Shown: positions 1 to 8,907, counted from the stretch's first letter. The stretch is 64,000 bases of DNA from Pirellulaceae bacterium (GCA_019636385.1 JAHBXT010000001.1:62001-126000); one strand, 5' to 3'. A program made the numbers and translations. The notes: generated by a model from the letters alone, not told the origin.

Positions 1-1038
1 GCTGGCGACAGACTTCAGCATGGCAGCCATCGATGGTAGGCAGCCTCCAGGAAACACGTACTTTTGTATAAAGTCCACTGATTTCAAATACTGAGAGTAT
101 CGGCGATCCGGCATCACAATTGCCTGCAAGATACACGAACCATCGGGCTTGAGCAGCTCGGCACACTTGCGAAAAAACATGTCCAAATAGCGATAGCCTA
201 CGGCTTCGATCATTTCCACCGAAGCCAGTTTGTCGAACTTGCCTGTCAAATCGCGATAATCCTGCAATCGCACTTGAACGCGATCCCTCAGACCCGCTTG
301 GTCGATGCGCTGACTGGCCACTTCAAACTGCTGCTGCGAAATCGTAACGGACGTCACCCGACAGCCGTACTGCGACGCAGCGTGGATTGCTAACCCCCCC
401 CAGCCTGTACCAATCTCAAGTAGGTGATCACTCTGCCGTAGTTGAAGACTGTGACAAAGTCGGTCCATCTTCTCGATCGAGGCTTCATAAAGGGTACTGG
501 TTGGCGTAGGAAATATACCGCTGGAATAAGACAGAGTGTCGTCCAGCATCAGCCGAAACAAATCATTACCCAAATCATAGTGTGCGTGAATATTGCGACG
601 GCTGCCGGAGCGGCTATTGGCGTGCCACCAGTGATAAACGCGGTTGACCCACTGCGACATTCGCGAAACTCCTCGATCCAGCCGATCGGCGGCATCGATG
701 TTTCGTACAAAAATACGAAAGAACTCAGTTAAATTGTCACAATCCCATTCACCGCACAGATAGGATTCGGCAACCGATAGACTGCCACCCAGTAGCGCAT
801 GTTGAAAAAACTCGGGGCGGTGAACATGTACGGCCGCCGACAGGTCTCCGGGCTCTCCCAGTTGTTGTGTTTCCAGACCATCTCGAAGGTCGACAGTTCC
901 GCCACGCAGTGCCCGCAACTTGTGACACAACAGCCGCTTGGCAACCCGCCCGGCCAGCGAAATTCGGTTGGGTTGAGTTCCGCTGCAGTCTACACCCTCG
1001 TGCGGAACTGCTATCTTTTCAATGCCAATGCTATTCAT
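1..1038 (-). CDS. Cyclopropane-fatty-acyl-phospholipid synthase family methyltransferase (partial, C-terminus off window)
   Basis: This frame is open from an ATG at 1038 to the left edge, so about 346 residues are present and the C-terminus is missing. It encodes a SAM-dependent enzyme of the Cfa/CmaA family (COG2230), which methylates unsaturated acyl chains of membrane phospholipids. The SAM-binding glycine motif reads LLEIGTGWGG, followed by the family's conserved region around SVEMIEAVG and the downstream FRKCAELLKPDG stretch. The start lies 10 bases after the stop of the DUF1365 gene, so it is the last visible gene of the operon. The partnership FAD oxidase, DUF1365, Cfa is widespread, and in other bacteria such sets make cyclopropane, methylated or furan fatty acids under light or singlet-oxygen stress; the exact product here is unknown. 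Confidence 0.9.
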   Translation of the reverse strand, partial: MNSIGIEKIAVPHEGVDCSGTQPNRISLAGRVAKRLLCHKLRALRGGTVDLRDGLETQQLGEPGDLSAAVHVHRPEFFQHALLGGSLSVAESYLCGEWDCDNLTEFFRIFVRNIDAADRLDRGVSRMSQWVNRVYHWWHANSRSGSRRNIHAHYDLGNDLFRLMLDDTLSYSSGIFPTPTSTLYEASIEKMDRLCHSLQLRQSDHLLEIGTGWGGLAIHAASQYGCRVTSVTISQQQFEVASQRIDQAGLRDRVQVRLQDYRDLTGKFDKLASVEMIEAVGYRYLDMFFRKCAELLKPDGSCILQAIVMPDRRYSQYLKSVDFIQKYVFPGGCLPSMAAMLKSVAS

Positions 1039-1048
1039 AGACTGGGTT

Positions 1049-1831
1049 TCACCGATTAGAGGCTCGAAAGGAACTATTTGGGCCTGTGCCTGGATGCGGC
1101 ACGAATGGGACTCGCTTGAGCCACAGTCGCAATGCCTGCCAGTAGATGCCGACTAGTATCTGCAAGGTCATCAGCGGATATCTGAGCAGCGCTCGAGCCA
1201 AATGCCAACGTGTCAATGCAACTCGGCTCAGCATCAGTGTCGCATCAAACACTGTTGTTTGGGTGTCGCTGCTTTGCAGATTCTCAATGTGAATGCTCAG
1301 TCGCTCACCAAGCTCCGATATTCGCCAGCGGTACATCATCTCCATTGGCATGAAGGGAGAGACGTGAAATTGTTTAGGCTGCTGGAGGAAGTTGGAAGCC
1401 AGGTGATCTGAAAAATCGAGCACATAGCAATACTTTTCGTTCCAGGGCGTATTGTTCACTTCGGCGACAACCACTTCGACCTGCTGTCCGGCTTGATCGA
1501 AACAGTAGTAAAAGCTGACGGGGTTCATGGCCAAGCCGAAATAGCGAAAGCTGGTTAGCAAACTGATGGGACCACTCGGACGTCGGCCAATCCGCTGCTC
1601 GACCAGTTCACGCACAGATTCATCCAACGGCTGTCGCGGATCCCCCAAATAATCGGCTCGTCGAAATCGAGCAACTGCCGGCCAACGTGTTGACCAGATA
1701 CCGCGTCGGCCAAACAGTCCATCCAACTCAGCCAAGTCGACGCAGATCAGGAACAGCCGATAGGCAAAACTATGGTACACTGGAGCAAACCGCCGATGCC
1801 GCACTGTTCCTTCATACAGACAACTTCTCAT
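1049..1831 (-). CDS. DUF1365 domain protein
   Basis: A 260-residue protein of the DUF1365 family (COG3496). It opens with the family's usual N-terminus [23 protein letters not shown] and contains the conserved stretch around [19 protein letters not shown] and [11 protein letters not shown]. The biochemical role of the family is not established; it is found almost always beside a COG2907 FAD enzyme and a Cfa-like methyltransferase, as here, which points to membrane fatty-acid modification. The ATG overlaps the stop of the FAD gene by four bases (ATGA), indicating translational coupling. No signal peptide or clear transmembrane segment is seen, although a hydrophobic stretch near residues 215-240 could touch the membrane. 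Confidence 0.92.
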   Translation of the reverse strand: MRSCLYEGTVRHRRFAPVYHSFAYRLFLICVDLAELDGLFGRRGIWSTRWPAVARFRRADYLGDPRQPLDESVRELVEQRIGRRPSGPISLLTSFRYFGLAMNPVSFYYCFDQAGQQVEVVVAEVNNTPWNEKYCYVLDFSDHLASNFLQQPKQFHVSPFMPMEMMYRWRISELGERLSIHIENLQSSDTQTTVFDATLMLSRVALTRWHLARALLRYPLMTLQILVGIYWQALRLWLKRVPFVPHPGTGPNSSFRASNR

Positions 1832-3228
1832 GGGCGCGAGCTCTTCCGCCTCAATTTGGCAGTATGAGTCAATCGTGAATCGCTAGGACGATTGTGCCTA
1901 CGGCCGACTAGCGCCGCGCCAGACGCCTGCCGCGACTGCAGTGAACCAAGGTGGTTTGAATGCAACCGGCTGGACGCGGTGATCGCTTCACAAACCCGCA
2001 ATGCGCTGACCACGCCATCTTCATGGAAGCCGTTACCCCAATACGCCCCACAGTACGATGTTCGGTTGGCCACGAGCAATTCTTGGTGACGCGACTGAGC
2101 AATGGCGCGGCGAACCGTAAAGACCGGGTGATGATATTCGATTTGTCGCAGGACTTTCGCTGCCTCAATTAACTCATGGCTATTAAGTGTTACGTTAAAG
2201 GTATGCGACGATCGGATATGCTGCAGGATATTCATGCAGTAAGTTACACTTGCCGATTGTGCAATAGCATCCGAAGGTTGGCCAGAGAAATGATAATTCC
2301 AGCTCGCCCAAGCCCGTCGCCGCTTGGGCAGAACCCGGCGATCGGTATGCAGCAGTGCGACGTTTCGGGAGTATGGAAACTCTGACAAAACCTCCCGTTC
2401 GGTCCGTGTAGGGTCGCTGAGCATACCCAAGGCTTGGTCGCTGTGGCAGGCCAGTATTACGTGATCGAAACGCTCTGGCGGACGATTGGCCGGCGTGACC
2501 TCAACGCCATCCTCTGTGCGGCGAATTTGTTGGATCGACCAGCCTAAACGCACTCGATCGGCAAATCGGCTGGCCATCCGCCCGACGTAGGTTCGGGAAC
2601 CACCGTCGATGACTCGCCATGTCGGCCGGTGACGGACACTCAGCAGTCCGTGGTTCTTGTAGAACTGGACGATGAAGCCAATAGGAAAATTCATGAAAGC
2701 TCCGAGCGGGCATGACCAAATGGCTGCTCCCATTGGCAGTAGATAATGCTCGGCGAACTCGCGCGAGTAGTCGTGCCGCGCGAGATACTCGCCGACCGTG
2801 GTCTCATCATGGTCACAACCTTGTAGCACTTGCTCGGACGCCTGACGATTGAATCGCACAATGTCAGCCAGCATGCGATAGAAACTGGGTCGCCATAAAT
2901 TGCGGCGCTGGGCGAACAGACCATTGAGCGATGATCCGTTATATTCAAGATCTGCAGCTTCGCAACGCACGCTAAAGCTCATCGTTGTTGGACGCGACTG
3001 AACACCCAACTCATCCAGCAGTTCCATGAAACGCGGGTAGGTCCAGTCGTTGAAGACAATAAAACCAGTGTCGATAGCGTAGTGCCGACCATCCAGTTCG
3101 ACATCGACCGTGTTGGTATGCCCTCCCAGGTAGTCGTTAGCCTCAAACAGCGTAATGTTATGCTGAAGGCAGAGCCGATAGGCTGCTGTGAGTCCGGAGA
3201 TTCCGCCTCCAATGATCGCGATCTTCAT
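1828..3228 (-). CDS. FAD-dependent amine-oxidase-type oxidoreductase (COG2907)
   Basis: A 466-residue flavoprotein. The N-terminus [19 protein letters not shown] is a dinucleotide-binding Rossmann motif, followed by the acidic strand end LFEAND and the GGH turn that are typical of the amine oxidase/phytoene desaturase fold. The family is COG2907, predicted NAD/FAD-binding proteins linked to DUF1365 and Cfa. In related pathways the flavoprotein desaturates or oxidises a methylated acyl chain, but the substrate here cannot be read from sequence. The ATG lies four bases after the end of the preceding propeller gene, so the two are in one transcript. The last 40 residues are rich in Arg and Ser and look like a lineage-specific tail. 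Confidence 0.92.
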   Translation of the reverse strand: MKIAIIGGGISGLTAAYRLCLQHNITLFEANDYLGGHTNTVDVELDGRHYAIDTGFIVFNDWTYPRFMELLDELGVQSRPTTMSFSVRCEAADLEYNGSSLNGLFAQRRNLWRPSFYRMLADIVRFNRQASEQVLQGCDHDETTVGEYLARHDYSREFAEHYLLPMGAAIWSCPLGAFMNFPIGFIVQFYKNHGLLSVRHRPTWRVIDGGSRTYVGRMASRFADRVRLGWSIQQIRRTEDGVEVTPANRPPERFDHVILACHSDQALGMLSDPTRTEREVLSEFPYSRNVALLHTDRRVLPKRRRAWASWNYHFSGQPSDAIAQSASVTYCMNILQHIRSSHTFNVTLNSHELIEAAKVLRQIEYHHPVFTVRRAIAQSRHQELLVANRTSYCGAYWGNGFHEDGVVSALRVCEAITASSRLHSNHLGSLQSRQASGAALVGRRHNRPSDSRLTHTAKLRRKSSRP

Positions 3229-3231
3229 CGA

Positions 3232-4608
3232 CTACTCTCCACTAGTGGACTGACCCCAGCCATAGACGGTCATGCCCGTTAAGTCTCGAATGAAGATTTC
3301 GTTGTCGCAGACCGCCAAGTGAGCCCAGGTGGGCGACTGACTGATGTGCTGCTGACCAATCAGCTCGAACCTGTCTGGGTTGGCGGCGATCAGCAGCAGG
3401 TCGCCGCGTTCGTCCAGTGCCAGTATCGTGTTGCCTTGAGCCACCAGACTCCAATATTTTCCGTATGGTGTCGTGGTCCAGCGCTCTTTTCCGGTGGCTA
3501 GTTCGATGCAGGTAAACCGTTGATTGCGCAAATGCAGGTAGGCATGTCCGTCGATAACTATTGGTGTGGACATGTAGGCTTGCGCCTTATTCTGCCAGCG
3601 CTCGGTCACGGTTAGAGCTGGCCTGTCTGGGCCTGGATTGTCGACCTTGGTGAGGTCAAACATGCGCGACTTGCCCCCATAAGCACTGGTGAAAATTGAA
3701 TCACCAACGACGATGGGGGTCAGAATGTTCATTCCGCGAAAGGCTTCAATCGGCTGTGACCACAGCTCCTGTCCGGTCTGTTGGTCTACGCCGGCCAGCC
3801 GTTCACGAGTTTGCACGACCAATTGCGATTGTCCGGCAATAGTGGCCTTGATGGGAGACGAGAATGCGCTGTCCATCATGCCACCGCTGTCTTGCAGCGA
3901 TCGCCACAGGACCTCGCCGGTTCGCTTGTCTAGCTTACAAAATGCCGCTCCGGCCTGAACATACACATAATTATCGTCTACCAGTGGTGAGGAGACAAAG
4001 CCGAATGAAGGTAGCGAGGTTTTGTAACGTTCGACGAAGTCCACTCGCCATCGCTCTTGACCATTGTCGGCATCCAAACAGACCAGCACATCACGCATGC
4101 CGGCAACGAACAGGGATTGGCCATCGAAGGCTGGGGTGGCTCGGATCCAATCGCCGTTTTCCCGAGCGAAGAATGGTACGGTCATTGCGCCAGACCACTC
4201 TGCGATCCACAACTGCTGGCCAGTCTCGCGAGACAACGCCCGTACTACTTCAGTCGACTTATCACGAGTCTCGGTTACGAATACTCGGTCGGCTGTGACA
4301 ATCGGTCCAGAGTAGCTCTGGCCGAGCGGAACGTACCATTTCTTTTCCAACGAATGCTCATCAAATTGCCGAGGCCAAGTGGGGCTGGCTGCAACCTGCC
4401 CGTCACGCATGGGCCCCCGCCATTGCGGCCAGCTACTGGCCGGCTCAGCAGACAGGACGCTGGCCGCAGGTAATAAAAGCGCAAACGCAGCTACCAAGCT
4501 GTGCAGTGCTTTCCAATTCACCGCAACCGTCTGGTAACAAGCAGCCCCAGCCCATCTTAATCGGACTCTTCGAAACGGGAAATTTACCACCACACACCCC
4601 ATCATCAT
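3232..4608 (-). CDS. Exported PQQ-like beta-propeller protein
   Basis: Up to 458 residues, with the planctomycete-type motif WPQWRGPMRDG after a signal sequence, then repeated blades of the PQQ/BamB-like propeller (for example GKERW, GQQLW, GEVLW, GQELW turns). Such propellers in planctomycetes are exported and usually of unknown ligand. The hydrophobic core of the signal peptide (SLVAAFALLLPAASVLSA) lies about 45 residues from the first ATG. Three ATGs in a row at 4608, 4605 and 4602 follow an AGGTGG ribosome site, which favours the third; a GTG at 4521 would give a normal-length signal peptide but has no ribosome site. The gene starts only six bases after the regulator's stop, so it belongs to the regulator-FAD-DUF1365-Cfa operon, an unusual partner for that set. 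Confidence 0.88.
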   Translation of the reverse strand: MMMGCVVVNFPFRRVRLRWAGAACYQTVAVNWKALHSLVAAFALLLPAASVLSAEPASSWPQWRGPMRDGQVAASPTWPRQFDEHSLEKKWYVPLGQSYSGPIVTADRVFVTETRDKSTEVVRALSRETGQQLWIAEWSGAMTVPFFARENGDWIRATPAFDGQSLFVAGMRDVLVCLDADNGQERWRVDFVERYKTSLPSFGFVSSPLVDDNYVYVQAGAAFCKLDKRTGEVLWRSLQDSGGMMDSAFSSPIKATIAGQSQLVVQTRERLAGVDQQTGQELWSQPIEAFRGMNILTPIVVGDSIFTSAYGGKSRMFDLTKVDNPGPDRPALTVTERWQNKAQAYMSTPIVIDGHAYLHLRNQRFTCIELATGKERWTTTPYGKYWSLVAQGNTILALDERGDLLLIAANPDRFELIGQQHISQSPTWAHLAVCDNEIFIRDLTGMTVYGWGQSTSGE

Positions 4609-4613
4609 GCCAC

Positions 4614-5519
4614 CTAACCCTTTCGTTTTTCACTACCATGTTCGACCACTGCATTGCCAGTCATCGCCAACACATTCTTTGCAAACGCCTCCAGATGCTG
4701 CATGGTGTCACAATACGCCGTGTACTTAAGTCGAGCGCGTATTTCAGCATTGAGAGCCCGACCACCCACAACAACTGCCGTCCTCGATGCCGAGGCAGCT
4801 TCAAAAACTCGATTGACACCAACCACGAAATCTTCAAGGTCGCTAATATGTGAAACGCTAATCCAAAACAGAGATGGTTGGAGATGCTTGATGGAACGAA
4901 TCATCGAGTCGAAAGGGATGGAACATCCCAGCAGCCTTGCATCCCAGCCTACCGAACGCAAAACGATCTCTGCCATCGTAACCGGCAATGTATATTGATC
5001 TCCCGGGACGGTGGCGCCACAAGCCTTTGGGCGGGATGCTGGAGGAACTTGCCGATCTCGAAGATGATGCAGTATTCTGACCATGATCTGGCAGGAGCAC
5101 CGCTCTTGATAAATGTCAGCCTGGTGACACTCCCACTTTTCTCCAATCGCGTGAAAGGCAACGGCCACAACTTGGTCGAATATTTGGCTCACACTATAGC
5201 CGGCTAAAAACAACTCGAGAACAATGGCTTGACACGTCAGTTCATTGTCGGCCAGCAACGCATCGGTTAGCCGCTGAGCACAGCCCTCAATGCGGCGCGA
5301 CCGGCGATCGTCCGTAGCCGGCATCGACAATATCAATGGCTCAACTACCGCCTGCCGTTGCTCACGAACAAACCGCAGTGCCTCTTGAACCGAAATCCTT
5401 CGATGGCCGCCGGCGGTTTTGACTGTTGCCAATAAGCCCCTGTCACACCAGCGTTTCACAGAAGACTCGCTGGCTCCAATGGCTTCGGCAATTTGTTTTG
5501 GGGACAGTAGTTGATCCAT
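4614..5519 (-). CDS. CarH/LitR-like MerR-family regulator with degenerate cobalamin-binding site
   Basis: A 301-residue regulator (ATG at 5519; a GTG at 5549 would add ten residues). Residues 5-60 are a MerR winged helix with the CarA/CarH-type wing TAGGHRRI. The rest matches the B12-binding photoreceptor module: a helical bundle followed by a Rossmann-like domain ending in VVVGG. In CarH the cobalamin is held by Wx9EH and by the His of E/DxHxxG. Here they read W129-x9-E139-R140 and D174-Q-Y176-T-L-P, so both ligand histidines are gone. It heads an operon with fatty-acid-modifying genes and is divergent from uvsE, the arrangement expected of a light or oxidative-stress repressor. Whether it binds cobalamin in another way, another ligand, or none is open. 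Confidence 0.88.
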   Translation of the reverse strand: MDQLLSPKQIAEAIGASESSVKRWCDRGLLATVKTAGGHRRISVQEALRFVREQRQAVVEPLILSMPATDDRRSRRIEGCAQRLTDALLADNELTCQAIVLELFLAGYSVSQIFDQVVAVAFHAIGEKWECHQADIYQERCSCQIMVRILHHLRDRQVPPASRPKACGATVPGDQYTLPVTMAEIVLRSVGWDARLLGCSIPFDSMIRSIKHLQPSLFWISVSHISDLEDFVVGVNRVFEAASASRTAVVVGGRALNAEIRARLKYTAYCDTMQHLEAFAKNVLAMTGNAVVEHGSEKRKG

Positions 5520-5624
5520 GGAGCACAATCTGATCGGCCAACGCTTCACGCGAAGCCATGCTCGGACAATCGAACACGGGCAGCAATCACCAAAGTCTGC
5601 CAGAGGTTCCGCGCAACCGCAGGT

Positions 5625-5653
5625 AGTATATCACTGAACACGTCGGCCTGCAA
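5625..5653 (-). promoter_or_regulatory. Sigma70-type promoter of the regulator operon
   Basis: On the minus strand a -35-like TTGCAG (5648-5653) is followed after 17 bases by TATACT (5625-5630). The -10 is preceded by TG one base away, an extended -10. A start near 5618 would leave a leader of about 100 bases before the ATG at 5519. Read by eye only. Confidence 0.5.
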
Positions 5654-5729
5654 CAGCAAAACGTCCAAAACATTCCTTCGCCAAAACACCCGCCTGGGAC
5701 CGATAACTCATAAACTCTCGAATATTCGT

Positions 5730-5752
5730 AGACATACCGCTTGACAGACCTT
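5730..5752 (+). repeat. Candidate operator: two ACA-centred direct repeats over the uvsE -35
   Basis: GTAGACATACC and CTTGACAGACC share T at position 2, G at position 4, the ACA core and the ACC end, with the ACA cores 12 bases apart. The second copy contains the -35 box of the uvsE promoter. CarH in Thermus is reported to bind direct repeats of the loose form nTnnACAnnnn spaced 11 bases, so these are candidates for the neighbouring regulator. The consensus is short, so this is weak evidence. Confidence 0.3.
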
Positions 5753-5769
5753 CTGCTCGCCGATATAAA
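5741..5769 (+). promoter_or_regulatory. Near-consensus sigma70 promoter for uvsE
   Basis: A perfect TTGACA at 5741-5746 is followed by exactly 17 bases and TATAAA at 5764-5769. This is the best housekeeping-type promoter in the window. Just downstream an ATCGTTCA octamer occurs twice, nine bases apart (5769-5776 and 5778-5785), across the expected start site, and may be part of an operator. A promoter this strong in front of a DNA-repair gene suggests control by repression. Confidence 0.65.
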
Positions 5770-5859
5770 TCGTTCATATCGTTCACATAGGAATGGCAGC
5801 TCAGATCGATACGAAGCGATCAGTGGTGTTCAAACGGTCCTTTGGCGGAGCAACAGGTT

Positions 5860-6909
5860 GTGAGCCTTTTAGAAGCCTTTAACGTCGCAGGTGAAATCGA
5901 GCCCGAATCCGCCTGCGGTGTAGCTGCTGCAAGCGACGTTCAAGAGGCTCTCAATCCAGCCGTGGCTGGCATGCGCTTGGGCCTGTGTTGCCAATTTGTC
6001 AGCCAGCCGATTCGCTTTCGCAGCACCACAGCGACATCACTGATCAAACTGGATCGGACCTCTAGGCTGCTGAAATTATCCAGAATCTGCCTCGGAAATG
6101 CACAGTCGTTGCTGCGGTCGTTGACCTACTGTGCTGAATCGGGAATTGGCTGCTTTCGGGTGATCAGTTCGATCATGCCCTGCAAGACACACCCTATGGT
6201 TGGCTACCGTGTCGAAGACCTTCCGGATGCCGATCGGATTTTGGCAGTGCTCAATCGCTGCCGTCTTTTTTCCAGCGAGCACGACATTCGCACCACGTTT
6301 CACCCAGATCAGTTCGTGGTTCTGAATTCGACCAATCAGAATGTCGTCGATCGCTCAGTGCAGGACTTGATCTCACACGCGGAAATTGCCGAGTGGGTCG
6401 GGGCAGACGTAATCAACATTCACGCTGGCGGTGCCTATGGAGACAAGGCTCGGTCCCTGCAGCGGCTGGCCAAAAACATAGACCGTCTGCCCGAAGCAGT
6501 TCGCCGGCGGCTGACTATAGAGAACGATGACAAACTATTCACTCCCGAGGAACTTATTCCATTTTGTCGGTCCATCGGCTTGCCATTGGTTTACGACGTG
6601 CATCATCACCGCTGCTGCAGCGCCGGTATGACAATCGCCGAAGCAACGGCAGCCACCATCGGTACCTGGGATCGCGAGCCCCTAATGCACATTTCAAGTC
6701 CGATGGAGGGCTGGGTCGGTCCGCGACCCGAAAGGCATCACGACTATATTGACTGCGACGATTTTCCGACCGCATGGCTCGGGATTAAGCTGACCGTCGA
6801 AGTGGAAGCCAAGGCCAAGGAGTTAGCGGTGTTAAAGTTGCGGAAGCAACTTGAAGGCAGGTCTCCTGAACAGCACCTGGCGGTCACCCATCGACAGCTG
6901 AAGTCTTAG
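5860..6909 (+). CDS. uvsE: UV damage endonuclease UvsE/UVDE
   Basis: A TIM-barrel nuclease that nicks DNA 5' of UV photoproducts (UvsE/Uve1 family, related to endonuclease IV). The family core begins at MRLGLCCQF (codon at 5971) and continues through FRVISSIMP, a metal-site HPDQFVVLNS motif, INIHAGG, LTIENDD and VYDVHHH, which carry the expected metal-binding His, Glu and Asp residues. Length from 5860 is 349 residues, slightly longer than typical because of about 38 extra N-terminal residues. I chose the GTG at 5860 because GGAG lies nine bases upstream; the ATG at 5971 lacks a ribosome site. It is divergent from the CarH-like regulator and followed by an SRPBCC gene, consistent with a light-stress regulon. 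Confidence 0.9.
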   Translation: MSLLEAFNVAGEIEPESACGVAAASDVQEALNPAVAGMRLGLCCQFVSQPIRFRSTTATSLIKLDRTSRLLKLSRICLGNAQSLLRSLTYCAESGIGCFRVISSIMPCKTHPMVGYRVEDLPDADRILAVLNRCRLFSSEHDIRTTFHPDQFVVLNSTNQNVVDRSVQDLISHAEIAEWVGADVINIHAGGAYGDKARSLQRLAKNIDRLPEAVRRRLTIENDDKLFTPEELIPFCRSIGLPLVYDVHHHRCCSAGMTIAEATAATIGTWDREPLMHISSPMEGWVGPRPERHHDYIDCDDFPTAWLGIKLTVEVEAKAKELAVLKLRKQLEGRSPEQHLAVTHRQLKS

Positions 6910-6935
6910 CCCCAGGAATATAAGGATTCCAGAGA

Positions 6936-7478
6936 ATGAAAGTTTACCATGTGGCTCGAGAGCAGTTTCTGCCACTCCCAGTCCCGGATGTATTCAGTTT
7001 TTTCTCCGATGCGAGAAATCTGGAAGAGTTGACACCAGCCTGGCTGAACTTTCAGTTTCTTACGCCCGAGCCGATCACGATGCGGGTAGGCACAATCATT
7101 CAGTATGCGTTACGAGTTCGAGCACTGCCAATTCGCTGGACGACAGCCATCACCAGTTGGGATCCACCTTTCGAGTTTGTCGATGTTCAACTACAGGGTC
7201 CCTATGCGATGTGGCACCATCGACATCGATTTGTGCCAATAGACAAGGGCACGCAGGTGATCGACGAGGTGGCCTACGCACTTCCTTTCGGAAGCCTGGG
7301 GCGCTTGTTGCACAAGTTAGTTGTCCACCGGGATGTGCAACAGATCTTTGAGTACCGTAGGCAAGCTTTGGAAACCAAGTTTTCCAAGAACAGGCCACCA
7401 ATTGGATTTCCAGCGGTGAAACCAATCCCATCAATCCCCATGTCCGGAAAGGAGTCGCTCTGCGAAATCGGCAAGTGA
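6936..7478 (+). CDS. SRPBCC-fold protein (COG4276 type)
   Basis: A 180-residue protein with a START/Bet v1-like ligand-binding fold: FLPLPVPDVFSFFSDARNLEELTP at the N-terminus, the central FEFVDVQLQGPYAMWHHRHRF strand pair, and the C-terminal helix with LLHKLVVHRDVQQIFEYRRQAL. Members of COG4276 are often labelled cell-division inhibitors, an annotation without firm support; binding of a hydrophobic ligand is the safer statement. It follows uvsE by 26 bases and so is probably cotranscribed. Genes of this family recur next to photolyase and COG2907 enzymes in other light-regulated clusters. The last 25 residues after KFSKNRPP look disordered. Confidence 0.85.
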   Translation: MKVYHVAREQFLPLPVPDVFSFFSDARNLEELTPAWLNFQFLTPEPITMRVGTIIQYALRVRALPIRWTTAITSWDPPFEFVDVQLQGPYAMWHHRHRFVPIDKGTQVIDEVAYALPFGSLGRLLHKLVVHRDVQQIFEYRRQALETKFSKNRPPIGFPAVKPIPSIPMSGKESLCEIGK

Positions 7479-7516
7479 AGCGCATGATGCTATCTCGGGA
7501 ATGGTTAGGTCACATA

Positions 7517-7545
7517 GACAATTGGACATCACTGGACCAATTGTC
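7517..7545. repeat. Perfect 9-bp inverted repeat downstream of the SRPBCC gene
   Basis: GACAATTGG (7517-7525) and CCAATTGTC (7537-7545) are exact inverse complements around an 11-base spacer. No T-run follows, so it is not a classical terminator. It lies about 165 bases before the fasciclin start and could be an operator or an RNA hairpin closing the uvsE transcript. Confidence 0.5.
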
Positions 7546-7614
7546 GGTCGCCAACCCCCTAGGCATCGCTGCGTCGAAGTTTGGGTTACGAATCGAAGAC
7601 TGAGGAAATTTTTT

Positions 7615-7620
7615 TTGACT
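7615..7620 (+). promoter_or_regulatory. Possible -35 element upstream of the fasciclin gene
   Basis: TTGACT follows a run of eight Ts in the otherwise gene-free stretch before the fasciclin gene. No convincing -10 is seen at 16-18 bases, so this may need an activator or an alternative sigma factor. Low confidence. Confidence 0.25.
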
Positions 7621-7709
7621 TTGAGTGAACGTTTTGCACGATTTAGTCAGTTTGGGGGATGTTCCCTCGGAGGCTTCTATCGTGAAACCTTGTGTTAGGG
7701 AGAGTTGCT

Positions 7710-8741
7710 ATGTTTAGTATCAAGTGTCGGGGCTGGCGATTGGCTATGGCTGCTTTGGGTTTGAGTTTGGCGATTTCGCCAACGGCCCGGTGCGCGGACA
7801 AAGAGTGCGCAGCGAAAGACATCGTCACGACCGCCGTCGAGGCAGGAACGTTTCAGACTTTGGCGGCTGCCTTGAAGGCCGGAGGGCTGATTGAGACATT
7901 GCAAGGGCCGGGCCCGTTTACCGTCTTTGCCCCGAGCGACGAAGCGTTTGCGAAATTGCCGGAGGGCACCGTCGCGTCTTTGCTCAAGCCGGAGAACAAA
8001 GGCCGGCTGATCGCGGTTTTAACCTATCATGTGGTCGCTGGAAAAGTTGCGTCCCAAAACGTGGTCAAATTGAAGTCCGCTGCGACCGTCAATGGTCAGC
8101 GGGTTGACATTAAAGTTGAAGACGGAAAAGTACTGATCGATCAAGCGACAGTCGCCAAGGCAGATATTCATTGTTCAAATGGCGTGATTCACGTCATAGA
8201 TCAAGTGATTCTGCCGTCTGAGAAAAATATCGTCGACACGGCTAACAATGCCGGAACGTTTAAAAGCTTAATTGCTGCTGCTGGTGCTGCCGGTTTGGCG
8301 GATGTCTTGGCAGGCGAAGATCTGCTGACCGTATTCGCTCCAACCGACGAGGCCTTTGCTAAGCTGCCTGCAGGAACTGTCGAGAGCCTGCTGTTGCCGG
8401 AGAACAAAAGTAAGCTGGCAGCAATCCTGAAGTATCATGTCGTAGCGGGCAGAGCCTATTCGGATGAAGCTCTCACCAAGAAGGTTTTGAAAACCGTTCA
8501 CGGTGGGCAGATTAGAGTTGCTGTGACCGACGGCGTCGCGATGGTTAACGGAGCTAAGTTGGTTGCCACCGATATTGATGCAGCCAACGGCGTCATTCAT
8601 GTGATTGACTCGGTGTTGCTGCCGCCGACGCAGGATGGAAACGCTGTGCACTTGCGTACTCAGCCGACTTTGGTCTCCCAGAGCTACTCCAGTCCAGTAC
8701 GGATGGTCCACCACGTTGCATCGCGGCGGTGCACCAAGTAA
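7710..8741 (+). CDS. Exported protein with two fasciclin (FAS1) domains
   Basis: The ATG at 7710 has AGGGAGA six bases upstream; it gives 343 residues. A signal peptide (hydrophobic [20 protein letters not shown], cleavage near CA-D) is followed by two FAS1 domains. Each has the H1 motif ([15 protein letters not shown] and [15 protein letters not shown]) and the H2 region (ILKYHVVAG), ending with [13 protein letters not shown] or [14 protein letters not shown]. The two domains are clearly duplicates. FAS1 proteins mediate adhesion or bind small ligands at the cell surface. FAS1 proteins are also found among light- and singlet-oxygen-induced genes in other bacteria. A 12-bp hairpin closes the gene. 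The C-terminal 30 residues after the second domain are unstructured-looking. Confidence 0.93.
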   Translation: MFSIKCRGWRLAMAALGLSLAISPTARCADKECAAKDIVTTAVEAGTFQTLAAALKAGGLIETLQGPGPFTVFAPSDEAFAKLPEGTVASLLKPENKGRLIAVLTYHVVAGKVASQNVVKLKSAATVNGQRVDIKVEDGKVLIDQATVAKADIHCSNGVIHVIDQVILPSEKNIVDTANNAGTFKSLIAAAGAAGLADVLAGEDLLTVFAPTDEAFAKLPAGTVESLLLPENKSKLAAILKYHVVAGRAYSDEALTKKVLKTVHGGQIRVAVTDGVAMVNGAKLVATDIDAANGVIHVIDSVLLPPTQDGNAVHLRTQPTLVSQSYSSPVRMVHHVASRRCTK

Positions 8742-8799
8742 AGTCGCGTTGCGATTTCCGACTTTGGAAGTCCAGTTGGAAGTTGCTAGGTCTGCGACC

Positions 8800-8832
8800 A
8801 CACACCTGAGCTGAACCTCGGCTCAGGTGTGT
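8800..8832 (+). terminator. Hairpin terminator after the fasciclin gene
   Basis: ACACACCTGAGC (8800-8811) and GCTCAGGTGTGT (8821-8832) form a perfect 12-bp stem with a nine-base loop, 58 bases past the stop codon. There is no T-tract, so termination would be by stem strength or the hairpin may protect the 3' end. Confidence 0.65.
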
Positions 8833-8907
8833 TCGCTTGCAGATTCAGAATCGTGTCTAGCGATAGGATTCTAAACGAGCATCACCTCACCGACGAAATG
8901 CATATTC

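Noticed and set aside
4506..4853. Plus-strand frames opposite the regulator and propeller genes
   Set aside because: They are antisense shadows of a protein with clear MerR/B12 and PQQ features.
7484..7603. 39-codon frame after the SRPBCC gene
   Set aside because: Only a weak ribosome site and no hydrophobic or repeat feature; it contains the inverted repeat, which suggests a regulatory rather than coding stretch.
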